Source: Acidobacteriaceae bacterium
Lineage (GTDB): Bacteria > Acidobacteriota > Terriglobia > Terriglobales > Acidobacteriaceae
Direction: 5' to 3'
DNA: 64,000 bases
Assembly (NCBI GenBank): GCA_021323655.1
Contig: JAJPKO010000010.1
Location: 186,001 to 250,000 of the forward strand
Shown: positions 45,359 through 54,780 of the stretch, piece after piece
Layout: every line of letters begins with the position of its first letter
How positions within the stretch are numbered: position 1 is the stretch's first letter
The notes under the pieces: model-generated
What the model was told of the DNA's origin: nothing
What the model saw: the letters and a program-made list of their open reading frames with translations, nothing else
Databases searched by the model: none
Made by a program: the position numbers and the translations under genes

Positions 45359-46441
45359 ATGGCGGTAGAGCATCTTTCCATTCCGGTTGCGGCCCCGGCT
45401 ACGGCGTTCGATTATACCCGCGCCATGGAGTATCTGGTGGAGGTGGCGCAGCGGCTTTCGCTGGCACGCTCTCTGCCGGCGATTATGGAAATTGTTCGCC
45501 ATGCTGCTCGGGAGCTTACGGGTGCTGACGGGGCCACCTTTGTCCTGCGGGACGAGGACAAGTGCTACTACGCGGATGAAGAAGCGATTGCACCGCTGTG
45601 GAAGGGGTCGCGTTTCCCGATGCGCATCTGCATCAGCGGATGGGTGATGATGAACCGCCAGCCGGTCATCATCGAAGACATTTACAAGGACCCACGCATC
45701 CCGATTGATGCCTACAGGCCGACGTTTGTGCGGAGCCTGGCCATGGTGCCGATCCGCACGATGGAGCCGATTGGAGCCATCGGAAATTACTGGGCCACGC
45801 ATTACCGCCCCACGGCGGAACAGATCAAAGCGCTTCGGGCGCTGGCGGACACGACGGCACTGGCCATTGAGAATGTCCAGCTGTATGAAGACCTGGAAAG
45901 GCGGGTGCAGGAGCTCACGGCAGAATTGAATTCTGCGAATGAGACCATTCAGCACCTGCTGCTGACAGACGAGCTGACCGGGCTACACAACCGGCGCGGA
46001 TTTATGGTGCTGGCAACCCAGATGCTGCATGTGGCCAAGCGCGCCAATGCGCATACCTGGATCCTGTATGCGGACTTGGATGGATTGAAGCGGGTGAATG
46101 ACCAGTCCGGCCACGAGGCGGGAGACCTTTACCTGCGGGCTGGAGCACGGGTGCTGCGGGAGATTACCCGGAAATCGGATGTAGTGGCGCGCCTGGGTGG
46201 CGATGAGTTTGCGATTTTCGGCACCGGGTTGCAAAGCCCTGACTACATGCAAAAAAGACTGCAAAGCGCGGTGCAGCAGTATAACCAGCAACATCCCGAA
46301 GCGGTGCAGCTCTCGATCAGCAGCGGGGTTGTGCTGTCGCAGCCGGATGAGGACATCTCTCTGGAGCAGCTGCTGGATCACGCGGACCACGCCATGTACG
46401 AGATGAAGCGCACGCGGTCGCATCGCGCCGTCTCCCTGTGA
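45359..46441 (+). CDS. GAF-GGDEF diguanylate cyclase (360 aa)
   Basis: Residues about 28-180 match a GAF sensor domain (VEVAQRLSLARSLPAIMEIV, then VRSLAMVPIRTMEPIGAIGNYW). A short coiled-coil linker (LERRVQELTAELNSA) leads to a GGDEF domain with LTDELTGLHNRRGF, LYADLDGLKRVND and the intact active-site RLGGDEFAIFG. It should make c-di-GMP from GTP in response to a GAF ligand. ATG 45359 starts just before the GAF domain; the frame to 45179 adds unlikely residues. A PilZ-like target candidate is at 4758. Confidence 0.92.
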   Translation: MAVEHLSIPVAAPATAFDYTRAMEYLVEVAQRLSLARSLPAIMEIVRHAARELTGADGATFVLRDEDKCYYADEEAIAPLWKGSRFPMRICISGWVMMNRQPVIIEDIYKDPRIPIDAYRPTFVRSLAMVPIRTMEPIGAIGNYWATHYRPTAEQIKALRALADTTALAIENVQLYEDLERRVQELTAELNSANETIQHLLLTDELTGLHNRRGFMVLATQMLHVAKRANAHTWILYADLDGLKRVNDQSGHEAGDLYLRAGARVLREITRKSDVVARLGGDEFAIFGTGLQSPDYMQKRLQSAVQQYNQQHPEAVQLSISSGVVLSQPDEDISLEQLLDHADHAMYEMKRTRSHRAVSL

Positions 46442-46476
46442 TGGCCTGAGCTGATTTCGGCCTACAATATAGACAA

Positions 46477-48597
46477 ATGTCCTCGGAAAAGACCATTCAC
46501 GCTGTCTGCTCGCATGACTGCCCTGATTCGTGTGGCGTTCTCGTCACGGTGGACGAAACAGGACGGGCGACGCGCATGCAGGGCGATCCGGCGCATCCGG
46601 TAACGCGCGGGTTTTTGTGCGGCAAGGTGGCGAAGTATCTGGACCGGGTGTATTCGCCAGACCGGCTGCTGTATCCGATGCGGCGGCGCAGCGGCGTACC
46701 AAAGGGGCCGCTTCCCTTTGGCCGGGAGCGGGATGCGTTCGAGCGCATTTCCTGGGACGAAGCGCTGGACACGATTGCGCGGAAGCTACAGCAAATCAGC
46801 GATGATTATGGGCCGGAGGCGGTGCTGCCGTATTCCTATGCGGGCACGATTGGCGTGCTCGGGTATGGCTCCATGGACCGGCGATTTTTCCATCGGCTGG
46901 GTGCATCGCAACTAGATCGCACGATCTGTTCGACAGCAGGCGGAGATGCGCTGCTTTCTGTTTACGGACGCAAGCTGGGCACGGACACGGAGCTGTTTCC
47001 GCGGGCGCGATACATCATTGTGTGGGGGGGCAATGTTCACGGCAACAATATCCACCTGTGGCCGATGATTGAAGAGGCGCGGCGCAACGGGGCAAAGCTG
47101 GTGGTGATTGACCCTTACAAGACGCGCACGGCGAAGCTGGCGGACTGGCACATTGCTGTGAATCCGGGGACGGATGCGGCGCTGGCGCTCGCAATGATGC
47201 ATGTGGTCCTGCGCGAGTGCCTCGAAGACCGCGCCTATATAGCCGAGAACACACATGGGTTTGACGCTCTGAAGCAGCACGTGCAGGACTACACGCCGGA
47301 ACGCGTGGCGGCATGGACCGGTGTGGCTGCAAAAGATATCGAACGGCTGGCACGCGAATACGCAACGAGCAGGCCGGCTGTCATTCGCATGAATTATGGC
47401 GTGCAGCGCAGCCAGAACGGCGGGGCCTCGGCACGCGCCATTGCCATGCTGCCCGCGCTGATCGGGGCATGGAAGCATCCGGGCGGCGGACTTCAGCTTT
47501 CGACAAGCGGCGCCTTCTCCTGGGACAAAGCTGCGCTGGAACGGCCGGACCTGATGCTTGAAAGTCCGCTGAAGCGCCACGCGCGAGTGGTGAACATGAC
47601 GCAGCTGGGACACGCTTTGACCGAGTTGGATGGCCCTCCGGTGAAAGCGCTGTTTGTGTACAACTCAAACCCGGCGGCGATTGCACCTGACCAGGCACAG
47701 GTGCTTCGCGGGATGAAGCGGGAAGACCTGTTTACTGTGGTGCATGAGCAGTTCTTTACCGATACGACAGATTACGCGGACATGGTTTTGCCTGCGACGA
47801 CGTTTCTTGAGCACAAGGACGTACAGGGCGCATACGGGCACTACTACGTGCAGATTTCCAATGCCGCGATTGAGCCGTTGGGCGAGGCGCGGTCGAATGT
47901 GTGGGTCTTTGGACAGCTCGCGCAGCGTATGGGATTTCCTGAACCATGCTTCCGCGATTCGGAGGACGATCTGATTGCACAGGCGCTGCGCGAAGACCAA
48001 CCTGACAAGCAAGATCCCTGGATGGCGGGCATTACGCAGGAGACGCTCGACGCGGCGGGCGGCCACCAGCGGCTGAAGTTCACCAGACCATTCCTGCCAT
48101 TTGCCAGCGGGCCTTTTCTGACGCCGAGCGGCAAGATTGAGTTTTACTCAGAGTCGCTGGCGGCGAAGGGGCTGGATCCGCTGCCTGTGTTTCATCCTCC
48201 GGTGGAGTCGCGCCATGCCGGAGTGCCCGAGTATCCGCTGGAGTTTCTGCCGCGCAAGGCGGACAACTATATGAATTCGACCTTTGCGAACCTGCCGGGG
48301 CACCAGAAGATGGAGTCGCTGCACACGAACTACCTGGAAATGCACGCAGAAGACGCAGCGGAGCGCGGGATTGCGGACGGCGACATGGTAGAAATATTCA
48401 ACGCGCGCGGACGGCTGCGCATGCCGGTGCACGTGAATGGGAGCGTGCCGCGCGGCGTCATTGCAGGACGGCTGAACTGGAACAAGCTCTCGCCGGAGGG
48501 CAACAATGTGAACCTGCTTACGTCGCAGCGGCTCACGGACATCGGGGGCGGACCCACGTTTTATTCGACGTTGGTGGAAGCGCGGAAATGCCTCTGA
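46477..48597 (+). CDS. Molybdopterin-dependent oxidoreductase, DMSO-reductase family (706 aa)
   Basis: Four Cys ligands for a 4Fe-4S cluster are at residues 11, 15, 19 and 48 (CSHDCPDSC then FLCGK). Downstream are GGNVHGNNIHLWP, VVIDPYKTRTAKLADWH and the C-terminal dinucleotide-binding domain (HTNYLEMHAEDAAERGIADGD-type). No twin-arginine signal is present, so it is cytoplasmic. The metal ligand position is in TICSTAGGD; a Cys or Ser there cannot be distinguished by eye. Formate dehydrogenase, thiosulfate reductase-like or another activity is possible. No electron-transfer subunit is adjacent. Confidence 0.9.
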   Translation: MSSEKTIHAVCSHDCPDSCGVLVTVDETGRATRMQGDPAHPVTRGFLCGKVAKYLDRVYSPDRLLYPMRRRSGVPKGPLPFGRERDAFERISWDEALDTIARKLQQISDDYGPEAVLPYSYAGTIGVLGYGSMDRRFFHRLGASQLDRTICSTAGGDALLSVYGRKLGTDTELFPRARYIIVWGGNVHGNNIHLWPMIEEARRNGAKLVVIDPYKTRTAKLADWHIAVNPGTDAALALAMMHVVLRECLEDRAYIAENTHGFDALKQHVQDYTPERVAAWTGVAAKDIERLAREYATSRPAVIRMNYGVQRSQNGGASARAIAMLPALIGAWKHPGGGLQLSTSGAFSWDKAALERPDLMLESPLKRHARVVNMTQLGHALTELDGPPVKALFVYNSNPAAIAPDQAQVLRGMKREDLFTVVHEQFFTDTTDYADMVLPATTFLEHKDVQGAYGHYYVQISNAAIEPLGEARSNVWVFGQLAQRMGFPEPCFRDSEDDLIAQALREDQPDKQDPWMAGITQETLDAAGGHQRLKFTRPFLPFASGPFLTPSGKIEFYSESLAAKGLDPLPVFHPPVESRHAGVPEYPLEFLPRKADNYMNSTFANLPGHQKMESLHTNYLEMHAEDAAERGIADGDMVEIFNARGRLRMPVHVNGSVPRGVIAGRLNWNKLSPEGNNVNLLTSQRLTDIGGGPTFYSTLVEARKCL

Positions 48598-48618
48598 TTC
48601 CTGCCATAATCTAAAGAC

Positions 48619-49227
48619 ATGCTCGTGCTTGCTTCTACGTCGCCGCGACGGAAAGAGCTTCTGGCGCAGGCTGGATTTGCTTTTCGCGTCCATCCTTCTT
48701 CGATTCCGGAGGAACTTTGGCCCGGAGAAGACCCCATTGCCTTTGCGACCCGGCTGGCGCGGGAGAAGGCGGAAGCCGTGTTTGCGGCGCAGGCCGCTCT
48801 CGATACTCCGGAGGACCCGCTGCTGGTGCTGGGCGCGGATACGGTCGTGATTTCTCCTTCTAAAGAAGTGCTGGGCAAGCCGAAAGATGCGAATGAGGCT
48901 GCTCGCATGTTACAGGTCCTTTCCGGGAATACGCATGCTGTGGTGACCGGGGTCGCTGTGGTTTCGCGTTCGGGGACGGAAGTTGCCTCTGAGCTGACGT
49001 ATGTGACCATGCGGAGCATTCCGAAGAGTGAGATTGCCGCGTATGTGCAGTCGGGTGAGCCGATGGACAAGGCCGGGGCCTATGGGATCCAGGGGCGCGC
49101 GAGCGCGTGGATTCCGTGCATTCATGGCTGCTATTTCAACGTGGTGGGCCTGCCGATTGCTCTCGTGACTGTGATGCTGGAAGGTGCGGAGGCCCGCTTG
49201 CGTAAGGAAGTGGCGGTTGCGGGCTGA
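48619..49227 (+). CDS. maf: Maf-family nucleoside triphosphate pyrophosphatase (202 aa)
   Basis: LASTSPRRKELLAQAGF at the N terminus, LGADTVV near residue 72, KAGAYGIQGRAS near residue 151 and GCYFNVVGLPI are the Maf signatures. These enzymes hydrolyse non-canonical or pyrimidine nucleotides such as dTTP and UTP. It begins 21 bases after the molybdoenzyme stop. Its stop codon is embedded in a GGGCTGAAGCCC palindrome. Confidence 0.94.
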   Translation: MLVLASTSPRRKELLAQAGFAFRVHPSSIPEELWPGEDPIAFATRLAREKAEAVFAAQAALDTPEDPLLVLGADTVVISPSKEVLGKPKDANEAARMLQVLSGNTHAVVTGVAVVSRSGTEVASELTYVTMRSIPKSEIAAYVQSGEPMDKAGAYGIQGRASAWIPCIHGCYFNVVGLPIALVTVMLEGAEARLRKEVAVAG

Positions 49228-49344
49228 AGCCCGGTGCTTCTTTTCATTCACTCAGAGTTTTTCAGCATTTCAGCCATAACAGAGCCATGGGACCGTCGGA
49301 AGCCCCACGTTAGCGCGCCTTCGGCTTTGCTAACATGGGGCTCC
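49219..49344. repeat. Palindromic repeats between maf and hslU
   Basis: GCGGGCTGAAGCCCGG (49219-49234) overlaps the maf stop codon and belongs to the GGGCTGAAGCCC family. A larger stem, AGCCCCACGTTAGC (49301-49314) with GCTAACATGGGGCT (49329-49342), has one mismatch pair and a loop containing CTTCGG. It lies between convergent genes and probably serves as a shared terminator. Confidence 0.65.
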
Positions 49345-49410
49345 CGGCTTAGCCCTGACAAGCTTTCGTTTTATTCAGAGTTTTCCGCAGCTTCTAACCT
49401 TTTCCGACGG

Positions 49411-50910
49411 CTACAAAATATACCGCGACAGGTCCTGGTCTTTCACGATAGAGGCGACCATCTGGCGGACGTAGTCGGCGCCAATGACAGCCACTTTTTG
49501 TGTTCCTGATTCTGTTGCTCTTTCAACAATAGGCAGCGGCGCGGTGGTTCCGTTTTCGATTGTATGGCTGCTGTCTTTGGCGGCCTTGATCAGGTCGGGC
49601 GCGAGGAAGCTGATCTCGTCCAGCACGCGCTCCATGATGGTGTGCAGGCGGCGCGCGCCGATGTTTTCTGTCGTCTCATTCACGCGGAAGGCGAAGCGGG
49701 CCATCTCTTCAACCGCTTCTGTCGCAAATTCGAGTTTGAGGCCCTCGGTCTCAAGCAGCGCGGTGTACTGCTTGGTGAGCGAGGACTTTGGCTCGGTAAG
49801 GATGCGGATGAAGTCTTCCACGGTGAGGGATTGCAGCTCTACGCGAATGGGGAAACGTCCCTGCAGCTCCGGAATCAGGTCGCTGGGCTTCGAGACGTGG
49901 AACGCACCGGCGGCGATGAACAGAATGTGGTCTGTCCGCACCATACCGTAGCGCGTGTTGACTGTGGTCCCTTCCACGATGGGCAGAATGTCGCGCTGCA
50001 CGCCCTCGCGGGAGACATCAGGGCCATGGCCTCCTTCGCGTCCGGCGATCTTGTCAATTTCATCGAGGAAGACGATGCCTGAGTTCTCAACGCGCTCGAC
50101 AGCGATTCGCGTGACCTGGTCCATGTCCACCAGGCGGCCTTCTTCTTCCTGCACAAGATACTCGAAGGCCTCGGCGACCTTCATCTTGCGTTTTTTGGTG
50201 CGCTGGCCAAAGAGGTTCGGCAGCATGTCCTTAATATTGATGTCCATCTCCTCAATACCCTGGCTGGAGATGATTTCAAACGAAGGCGCGTTGCGCTCGC
50301 GCACATCAATTTCAACTATTCGGTCGTCGAGCTTGCCTTCGCGGAACTGATGGCGCAGCTTTTCACGTGTGCGCTGGTGCGAGTCCGTGGAAATGGCCGT
50401 GGTCCCTGCGTCGCTGGCTGAAGCAGAGGTCGCAGCAGGTGCAGGCGTGGGCGGAGGAAGCAGCAGATCGAGCAGGCGCTCTTCCGCGTTCAGCTCGGCT
50501 TTGTCTTCTACTTCTTCGAGCTTCTCTTCGCGCACCATTTCAATGGCAATCTCGACCAGGTCGCGGACGATGGATTCGACGTCGCGGCCCACATAGCCGA
50601 CCTCAGTAAATTTGGAGGCCTCAACCTTGAGAAATGGCGAGTTGGTCAGCTTGGCAAGGCGGCGCGCGATTTCTGTTTTGCCTACGCCGGTGGGCCCAAT
50701 CATGATGATGTTCTTGGGCATGATCTCTTCAGCGAGATCGGGCGGGAGCTTCTGGCGGCGCATGCGGTTGCGCAGCGCAATGGCGACGGCGCGCTTGGCG
50801 GCCTTCTGGCCGACGACGTACTTGTCCAGCTCGGCAACAATTTCGCGCGGCGTAAGTTCTTCGAGTGCGAGTTCCTGGTCTTCAGCAGTCCCGGGTAAAT
50901 AAATGGCCAT
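49411..50910 (-). CDS. hslU: HslU ATPase subunit of the HslUV protease (499 aa)
   Basis: This AAA+ unfoldase has Walker [10 protein letters not shown] near residue 73, the pore motif in the [14 protein letters not shown] region, an I-domain (about residues 130-270) with a Pro/Ala/Ser-rich insertion ([13 protein letters not shown]), Walker [12 protein letters not shown], and the C-terminal DLSRYIL tail that docks into HslV. It is somewhat longer than E. coli HslU (443 aa), mostly because of the I-domain insertion. It lies 32 bases downstream of hslV. Confidence 0.97.
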   Translation of the reverse strand: MAIYLPGTAEDQELALEELTPREIVAELDKYVVGQKAAKRAVAIALRNRMRRQKLPPDLAEEIMPKNIIMIGPTGVGKTEIARRLAKLTNSPFLKVEASKFTEVGYVGRDVESIVRDLVEIAIEMVREEKLEEVEDKAELNAEERLLDLLLPPPTPAPAATSASASDAGTTAISTDSHQRTREKLRHQFREGKLDDRIVEIDVRERNAPSFEIISSQGIEEMDINIKDMLPNLFGQRTKKRKMKVAEAFEYLVQEEEGRLVDMDQVTRIAVERVENSGIVFLDEIDKIAGREGGHGPDVSREGVQRDILPIVEGTTVNTRYGMVRTDHILFIAAGAFHVSKPSDLIPELQGRFPIRVELQSLTVEDFIRILTEPKSSLTKQYTALLETEGLKLEFATEAVEEMARFAFRVNETTENIGARRLHTIMERVLDEISFLAPDLIKAAKDSSHTIENGTTAPLPIVERATESGTQKVAVIGADYVRQMVASIVKDQDLSRYIL

Positions 50911-50942
50911 GTGCCTGCTCCTTTCCTAAAGAGGCGCGCAGA

Positions 50943-51524
50943 CTATGCGTGAAGTTCTTCGATGGTGATCTGGTCGTTGGTGTAGATGCAGATCTGCCCG
51001 GCAATGCGCAGCGATTTCTCCGCAATGTCGCGGGCGGAAAACTCTGTATTCTGCAGCAGGGCGCGTGCGGCAGCCAGAGCATAGGAGCCGCCACTGCCGA
51101 TGGCGGCAATACTCTCGTCCGGCTCAATCACATCGCCTGAGCCGCTGATGAGAAAGGTCTGGTGCGGGTCAGAGACGATGAGCAGCGCCTGCAGGTTGCG
51201 CAGAATCTTATCGGTGCGCCAGTCTTTGGCCAGCTCGACGGCGGAGCGGCCCAAATTGCCGGCATACTGCTCCAGCTTGGACTCAAACCGGCTGAACAGC
51301 GAAAATGCGTCGGCGGTGGACCCGGCAAACCCGGCGAGGATTTTGTCCTGATAGAGACGGCGTATCTTCTTTGCGGAATGCTTGATGATGGACTCACCCA
51401 GAGTCACCTGTCCGTCCGCGGCCATGACCACACTGCCATTGCGCCGGACACAGACAACGGTAGTGGAACGGATGCGCGGGGAAGCTCCCGAAACGGGGTG
51501 GTGGGCAGACTTTTGCTTCAACAT
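50943..51524 (-). CDS. hslV: HslV proteasome-like peptidase with N-terminal extension (193 aa)
   Basis: HslV is an Ntn hydrolase whose catalytic residue is an N-terminal Thr. The mature start [19 protein letters not shown] begins at residue 21 here, preceded by 20 residues ([16 protein letters not shown]), with no start codon immediately before the Thr. In E. coli only the initiator Met precedes the Thr. The enzyme must therefore lose a propeptide, perhaps by self-cleavage. [17 protein letters not shown] and [15 protein letters not shown] are typical. No SD is evident at 51524. Confidence 0.95.
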   Translation of the reverse strand: MLKQKSAHHPVSGASPRIRSTTVVCVRRNGSVVMAADGQVTLGESIIKHSAKKIRRLYQDKILAGFAGSTADAFSLFSRFESKLEQYAGNLGRSAVELAKDWRTDKILRNLQALLIVSDPHQTFLISGSGDVIEPDESIAAIGSGGSYALAAARALLQNTEFSARDIAEKSLRIAGQICIYTNDQITIEELHA

Positions 51525-51574
51525 GCGTAAAGTCCAGTATATCGTAGTGGCCTCCCCACCATCCCCTTTCCACC

Positions 51575-52801
51575 TTAATGTGCGACAGGCTTCAGCCCAA
51601 GCGCCTGTACATATCCTGCGTTGACATGCACATTTGCGAACTGGACCTTCTTCAGCAGATCACCGAAAGCTTCCTGTGATTCTTCGACGGAAGGACGTGC
51701 GGCGATGCGCTTCTCAGCGTTGCCTGTACCGGGAGGCAGCCTGGCGAAGTTGATGATGTCGTTCCAGTGCGCGGGGCGGTCAAAGGACACGACGGATGAA
51801 GTCGAGTCCATCTTCTTGTATGTCCAGAAACACCATCCCACCTGATTGGCTTCCAGAGTTTTGGTAAAGGCGGCGATCCATGCATCTGTGTTCTCGCCGG
51901 ACTCTCCGAGCCACAGGGGCACATGATATTTGTCGCGGAAGTCGAGGTATTCCTGGATGACGCTCTTGTCTGTGGCCGTCCAGTATTTGTGGAAGGTGTA
52001 CATCACGTTAGAGTCGAATGGAGGGCCGAAGACTTTGAAGTTCGAGTCCCACTGTGCTCCACCCAGAATGACGACATGGTTTTTGTCCACCGATCGGATG
52101 GCAGCGACCAGCTTGCGATAGACGGGCTCGAGATCGGAATTATATTGCCTGAGCCGCGGATAGTGAGGGACGGGCTCGTTCAGCAGGTCGTACCCGAGCA
52201 CGATAGGATCATTCCTATAGCGGGCAGCGATTCTGCGCCAGATGGCAGCGGTGTGCGCCTGCGCAGCCGCACTGGTATAGAGCCAGGGATAGCCCCAGCT
52301 ATCGTCTATGTTGGTTCCGGTCTGGCCGCCGGGTGCGCAGTGGAGATCGAGGATGAGGTAGATGCCATCTTTTTTTGCCCAGGTAACGAGGCGATCGAGC
52401 AGGCGGAAACCCTCGGCGTTGTCACTGTCGAAGAACTTCCAGTGCAGAGGCACACGAACAGAGTTGAAGCCGCTTTTCCGGATCAGGTCCATGTCGGCTT
52501 CAGTGATGTAGACATCGCGCCACTGTTTCCAGAAGGCGTCGGCTTTTTCCGGCCCAATCAGCTCGTAACTCAGTTCCTCAATTTCACGGGGTGATTGCGG
52601 GCCGCCGTCAAAGTGGAACATATAGCCTTCCACCTCGAACCAATTGCCCAGATTGATACCGCGGAGCATCAGCGGAGCACCGTGGCCATCCACCAGTTGA
52701 GGGCCTTTGGTATGGACAAAGCCGCGCTGGCCGCGCATGGCAGGACAGATGAAGGCACACAACGCCAGACATAGGGCCGAGGACCTGAGGAGAAATTTCA
52801 T
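51575..52801 (-). CDS. Exported glycoside hydrolase family 5 enzyme (408 aa)
   Basis: A signal peptide ([18 protein letters not shown]) precedes a (beta/alpha)8 barrel with [32 protein letters not shown], the acid/base Glu in GYDLLNEPV and the nucleophile Glu in LWLGESGEN. These are GH5 features, close to exo-glucanase or endoglucanase subfamilies. It should act on beta-glucans outside the cell or in the periplasm. It stands alone downstream of an AT-rich region. Confidence 0.92.
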   Translation of the reverse strand: MKFLLRSSALCLALCAFICPAMRGQRGFVHTKGPQLVDGHGAPLMLRGINLGNWFEVEGYMFHFDGGPQSPREIEELSYELIGPEKADAFWKQWRDVYITEADMDLIRKSGFNSVRVPLHWKFFDSDNAEGFRLLDRLVTWAKKDGIYLILDLHCAPGGQTGTNIDDSWGYPWLYTSAAAQAHTAAIWRRIAARYRNDPIVLGYDLLNEPVPHYPRLRQYNSDLEPVYRKLVAAIRSVDKNHVVILGGAQWDSNFKVFGPPFDSNVMYTFHKYWTATDKSVIQEYLDFRDKYHVPLWLGESGENTDAWIAAFTKTLEANQVGWCFWTYKKMDSTSSVVSFDRPAHWNDIINFARLPPGTGNAEKRIAARPSVEESQEAFGDLLKKVQFANVHVNAGYVQALGLKPVAH

Positions 52802-53111
52802 GATGGCGAAAGGATAAATGAAGGAAAAACGTTTGTCTTATTTGTCTTAGAAGTCAGTTCCGTTTTGGAAGTCTGGACTGATTAGGAAAGATGTCTCCCC
52901 TTATTTCTTCGAGGAACTTCGATTTTTCTCCAAATTCGTTCAACTTTATTTTCAGGAAATTCGTCTCCCCTTAAGGATTGCTTAATGTTTTTCCCGCCGC
53001 CGTGGCGATTTTCGGAAAAAACTAAATGCAGCTACGCCACCTGCGGGATGGTGACAACTTTGTCTATGAGGGCGTGTTCATAGAGAGAGCAGATTTTCAG
53101 GCAGGCCTATT
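52802..53111. other. AT-rich divergent intergenic region
   Basis: This 310-base stretch separates the GH5 gene from the surface module. A 10-base string, GTCTCCCCTT, occurs twice (52893-52902 and 52963-52972), about 70 bases apart, and may be a regulator site. No gene, -24/-12 box or clear -35/-10 pair was found. Confidence 0.4.
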
Positions 53112-53381
53112 GTGAAATTCCGTATTTTTTTCTCGATATTTTGCGCGCTAGAACTATTTGTTCTGCTGATTGCGCTGGAACAGCCGGCCCATGCTTATGT
53201 GGACCCGGGCTCGGGGCTTCTGATTTTCCAGGTGGCCGGCTCCATGCTGACGGGCGCATGTTTTATTCTTCGCAGAAAGCTGCGCAGTCTGCTGCGGCTG
53301 GGGCCTTCAGTAAAGGAGGCCCAGGAAGACCCGATGAATTCCGGCGAGGCGCAGAGCAGTGGTACAAACGCGTCCCGCTGA
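53112..53381 (+). CDS. Small membrane protein with YVDPGSG motif (89 aa)
   Basis: From GTG 53112, a signal-like hydrophobic segment (residues 4-22) is followed by AYVDPGSGLLIFQVAGSMLT and a second hydrophobic helix with a basic end (ILRRKLRSLLRLG). Small proteins with a YVDPGSG motif commonly accompany cell-surface polysaccharide genes. The C-terminal tail is polar. The 3' end overlaps the next gene by 23 bases, implying co-translation. Confidence 0.7.
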   Translation: MKFRIFFSIFCALELFVLLIALEQPAHAYVDPGSGLLIFQVAGSMLTGACFILRRKLRSLLRLGPSVKEAQEDPMNSGEAQSSGTNASR

Positions 53382-54759
53382 CACTTTGCAAATCGCCACG
53401 TTTCGCGACCCGGCGGGGTCGTTGCGCATGGAAAATGGCCGTGTTCTGCGTACGCTTCGGCGCGAATATGCGGATTCGGTCCTGGGCTTTGTTCGCTCGA
53501 GGACTGGCGAAAAGTGGGCCTCGTCCGGGCGGCTGATCCATACGACTGTTCTGTCGGAGCAGGACGGTGCTGGGGAGCAGTTGCTGGAGCATCCCCGCAT
53601 TTTCTTCCCTTCCTACCCGTGGGAATGGACACCGGGACAGTGGACTGCCGCGGCGGAACTGACGCTCGACCTTTGCGAAGATCTGCTGCCGCAGGGACTG
53701 GTGCTGAAAGACGCAACGCCGCTGAACGTGCTGTTTGACGGGCCGCAGCCGGTCTTCGTGGATATTTCTTCTGTCGAGCAGCGCGATCCTTCCAGCCCGA
53801 TATGGCTGGCCTGGGCGCAGTTTGTCCGTACGTTTCTATTGCCGTTAGCCGCATACAAATATCTTGGCTGGCCACTGGCGGCCAGCCTGCAGAAGCGCGA
53901 TGGGTACGAGTTGGCGGATTTGTATCCTCACCTTTCTGTATGGCAGCGCTGGAGCAGTCCAATGCGCTCACTGGTCACACTCCCTCATCTGCTGGAGAAG
54001 CGCAAAGGCACCGGTGTTGCGGGTCCAGGACTGAGGCAATCGCCAGACATAGCTACGGAAGTGCTTCGGCGCAATCTGCGCTCGTTGCGAAAGGCGCTGC
54101 ACGCCCTCTCGCTGGAAAGGCATGATTCGCGCTGGAGCACTTATGCGGAAACCGCCGTTCACTACAGCACTGAGGACCATTCGGCGAAGCAGAGATTTGT
54201 GTGTGACGTTCTGCTGAAGACGCGGCCAGGCACAGTGCTGGATCTGGGCGCGAACACCGGCACGTATTCACGGATCGCCGCAAGCCTGGGTGCGCGGGTG
54301 GTCGCGGTGGACTCAGACGCGCAGGCCTGTGAGCGCAACTGGCGCGATGCGCAGGCGCAGAGGCTTCCGATTCAGCCACTGGTGGCGGACATAGCCCGGC
54401 CTACTCCGGCAGTGGGGTGGCGCAATGCGGAGTCGCTTTCTCTGCTGGAGCGCGCGCGAGGACGGTTTGACTGTGTGATGGCGCTAGGACTGATGCACCA
54501 TCTGCTGCTTTCTGACCAGGTACCGCTGGGCGAAATTGCGCAGCTTATGCATCACCTGACGCAACGCTGGCTGATCGTGGAGTGGATACCGGCAGCGGAC
54601 CCAAAGTTTAAGGAACTGCTGCGGGGACGAGACCATCTCTACGCCCACCTGAATGAAGAAGCTTTTCTTGACGCATTTGGCCATGCCTTTACGCGTATTC
54701 TGCGGGGGCCGTTAAAAAACGGCCGTGTTCTTTTTCTGCTGGAGGCGCGGCAGACCTGA
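53359..54759 (+). CDS. Kinase-like/SAM-methyltransferase fusion, NoeA-like (466 aa)
   Basis: The N-terminal half contains LVLKDATPLNVLFDGPQPVF followed by VDISS, which resembles a kinase catalytic loop (Asp, Asn and a later Asp). The C-terminal half is a class I methyltransferase with VLDLGANTGTYSRIAASLG (motif I), VVAVDSDAQ (motif II) and CVMALGLMHHLL. This arrangement matches proteins annotated as NoeA-like nodulation methyltransferases. GTG 53359 is kept because FRDPAGSL near residue 15 seems conserved; ATG 53428 is an alternative. The sulfatase-family gene starts 21 bases later. Confidence 0.82.
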   Translation: MVQTRPADTLQIATFRDPAGSLRMENGRVLRTLRREYADSVLGFVRSRTGEKWASSGRLIHTTVLSEQDGAGEQLLEHPRIFFPSYPWEWTPGQWTAAAELTLDLCEDLLPQGLVLKDATPLNVLFDGPQPVFVDISSVEQRDPSSPIWLAWAQFVRTFLLPLAAYKYLGWPLAASLQKRDGYELADLYPHLSVWQRWSSPMRSLVTLPHLLEKRKGTGVAGPGLRQSPDIATEVLRRNLRSLRKALHALSLERHDSRWSTYAETAVHYSTEDHSAKQRFVCDVLLKTRPGTVLDLGANTGTYSRIAASLGARVVAVDSDAQACERNWRDAQAQRLPIQPLVADIARPTPAVGWRNAESLSLLERARGRFDCVMALGLMHHLLLSDQVPLGEIAQLMHHLTQRWLIVEWIPAADPKFKELLRGRDHLYAHLNEEAFLDAFGHAFTRILRGPLKNGRVLFLLEARQT

Positions 54760-54780
54760 ATTGAACCTGCTGGGGTTTCG

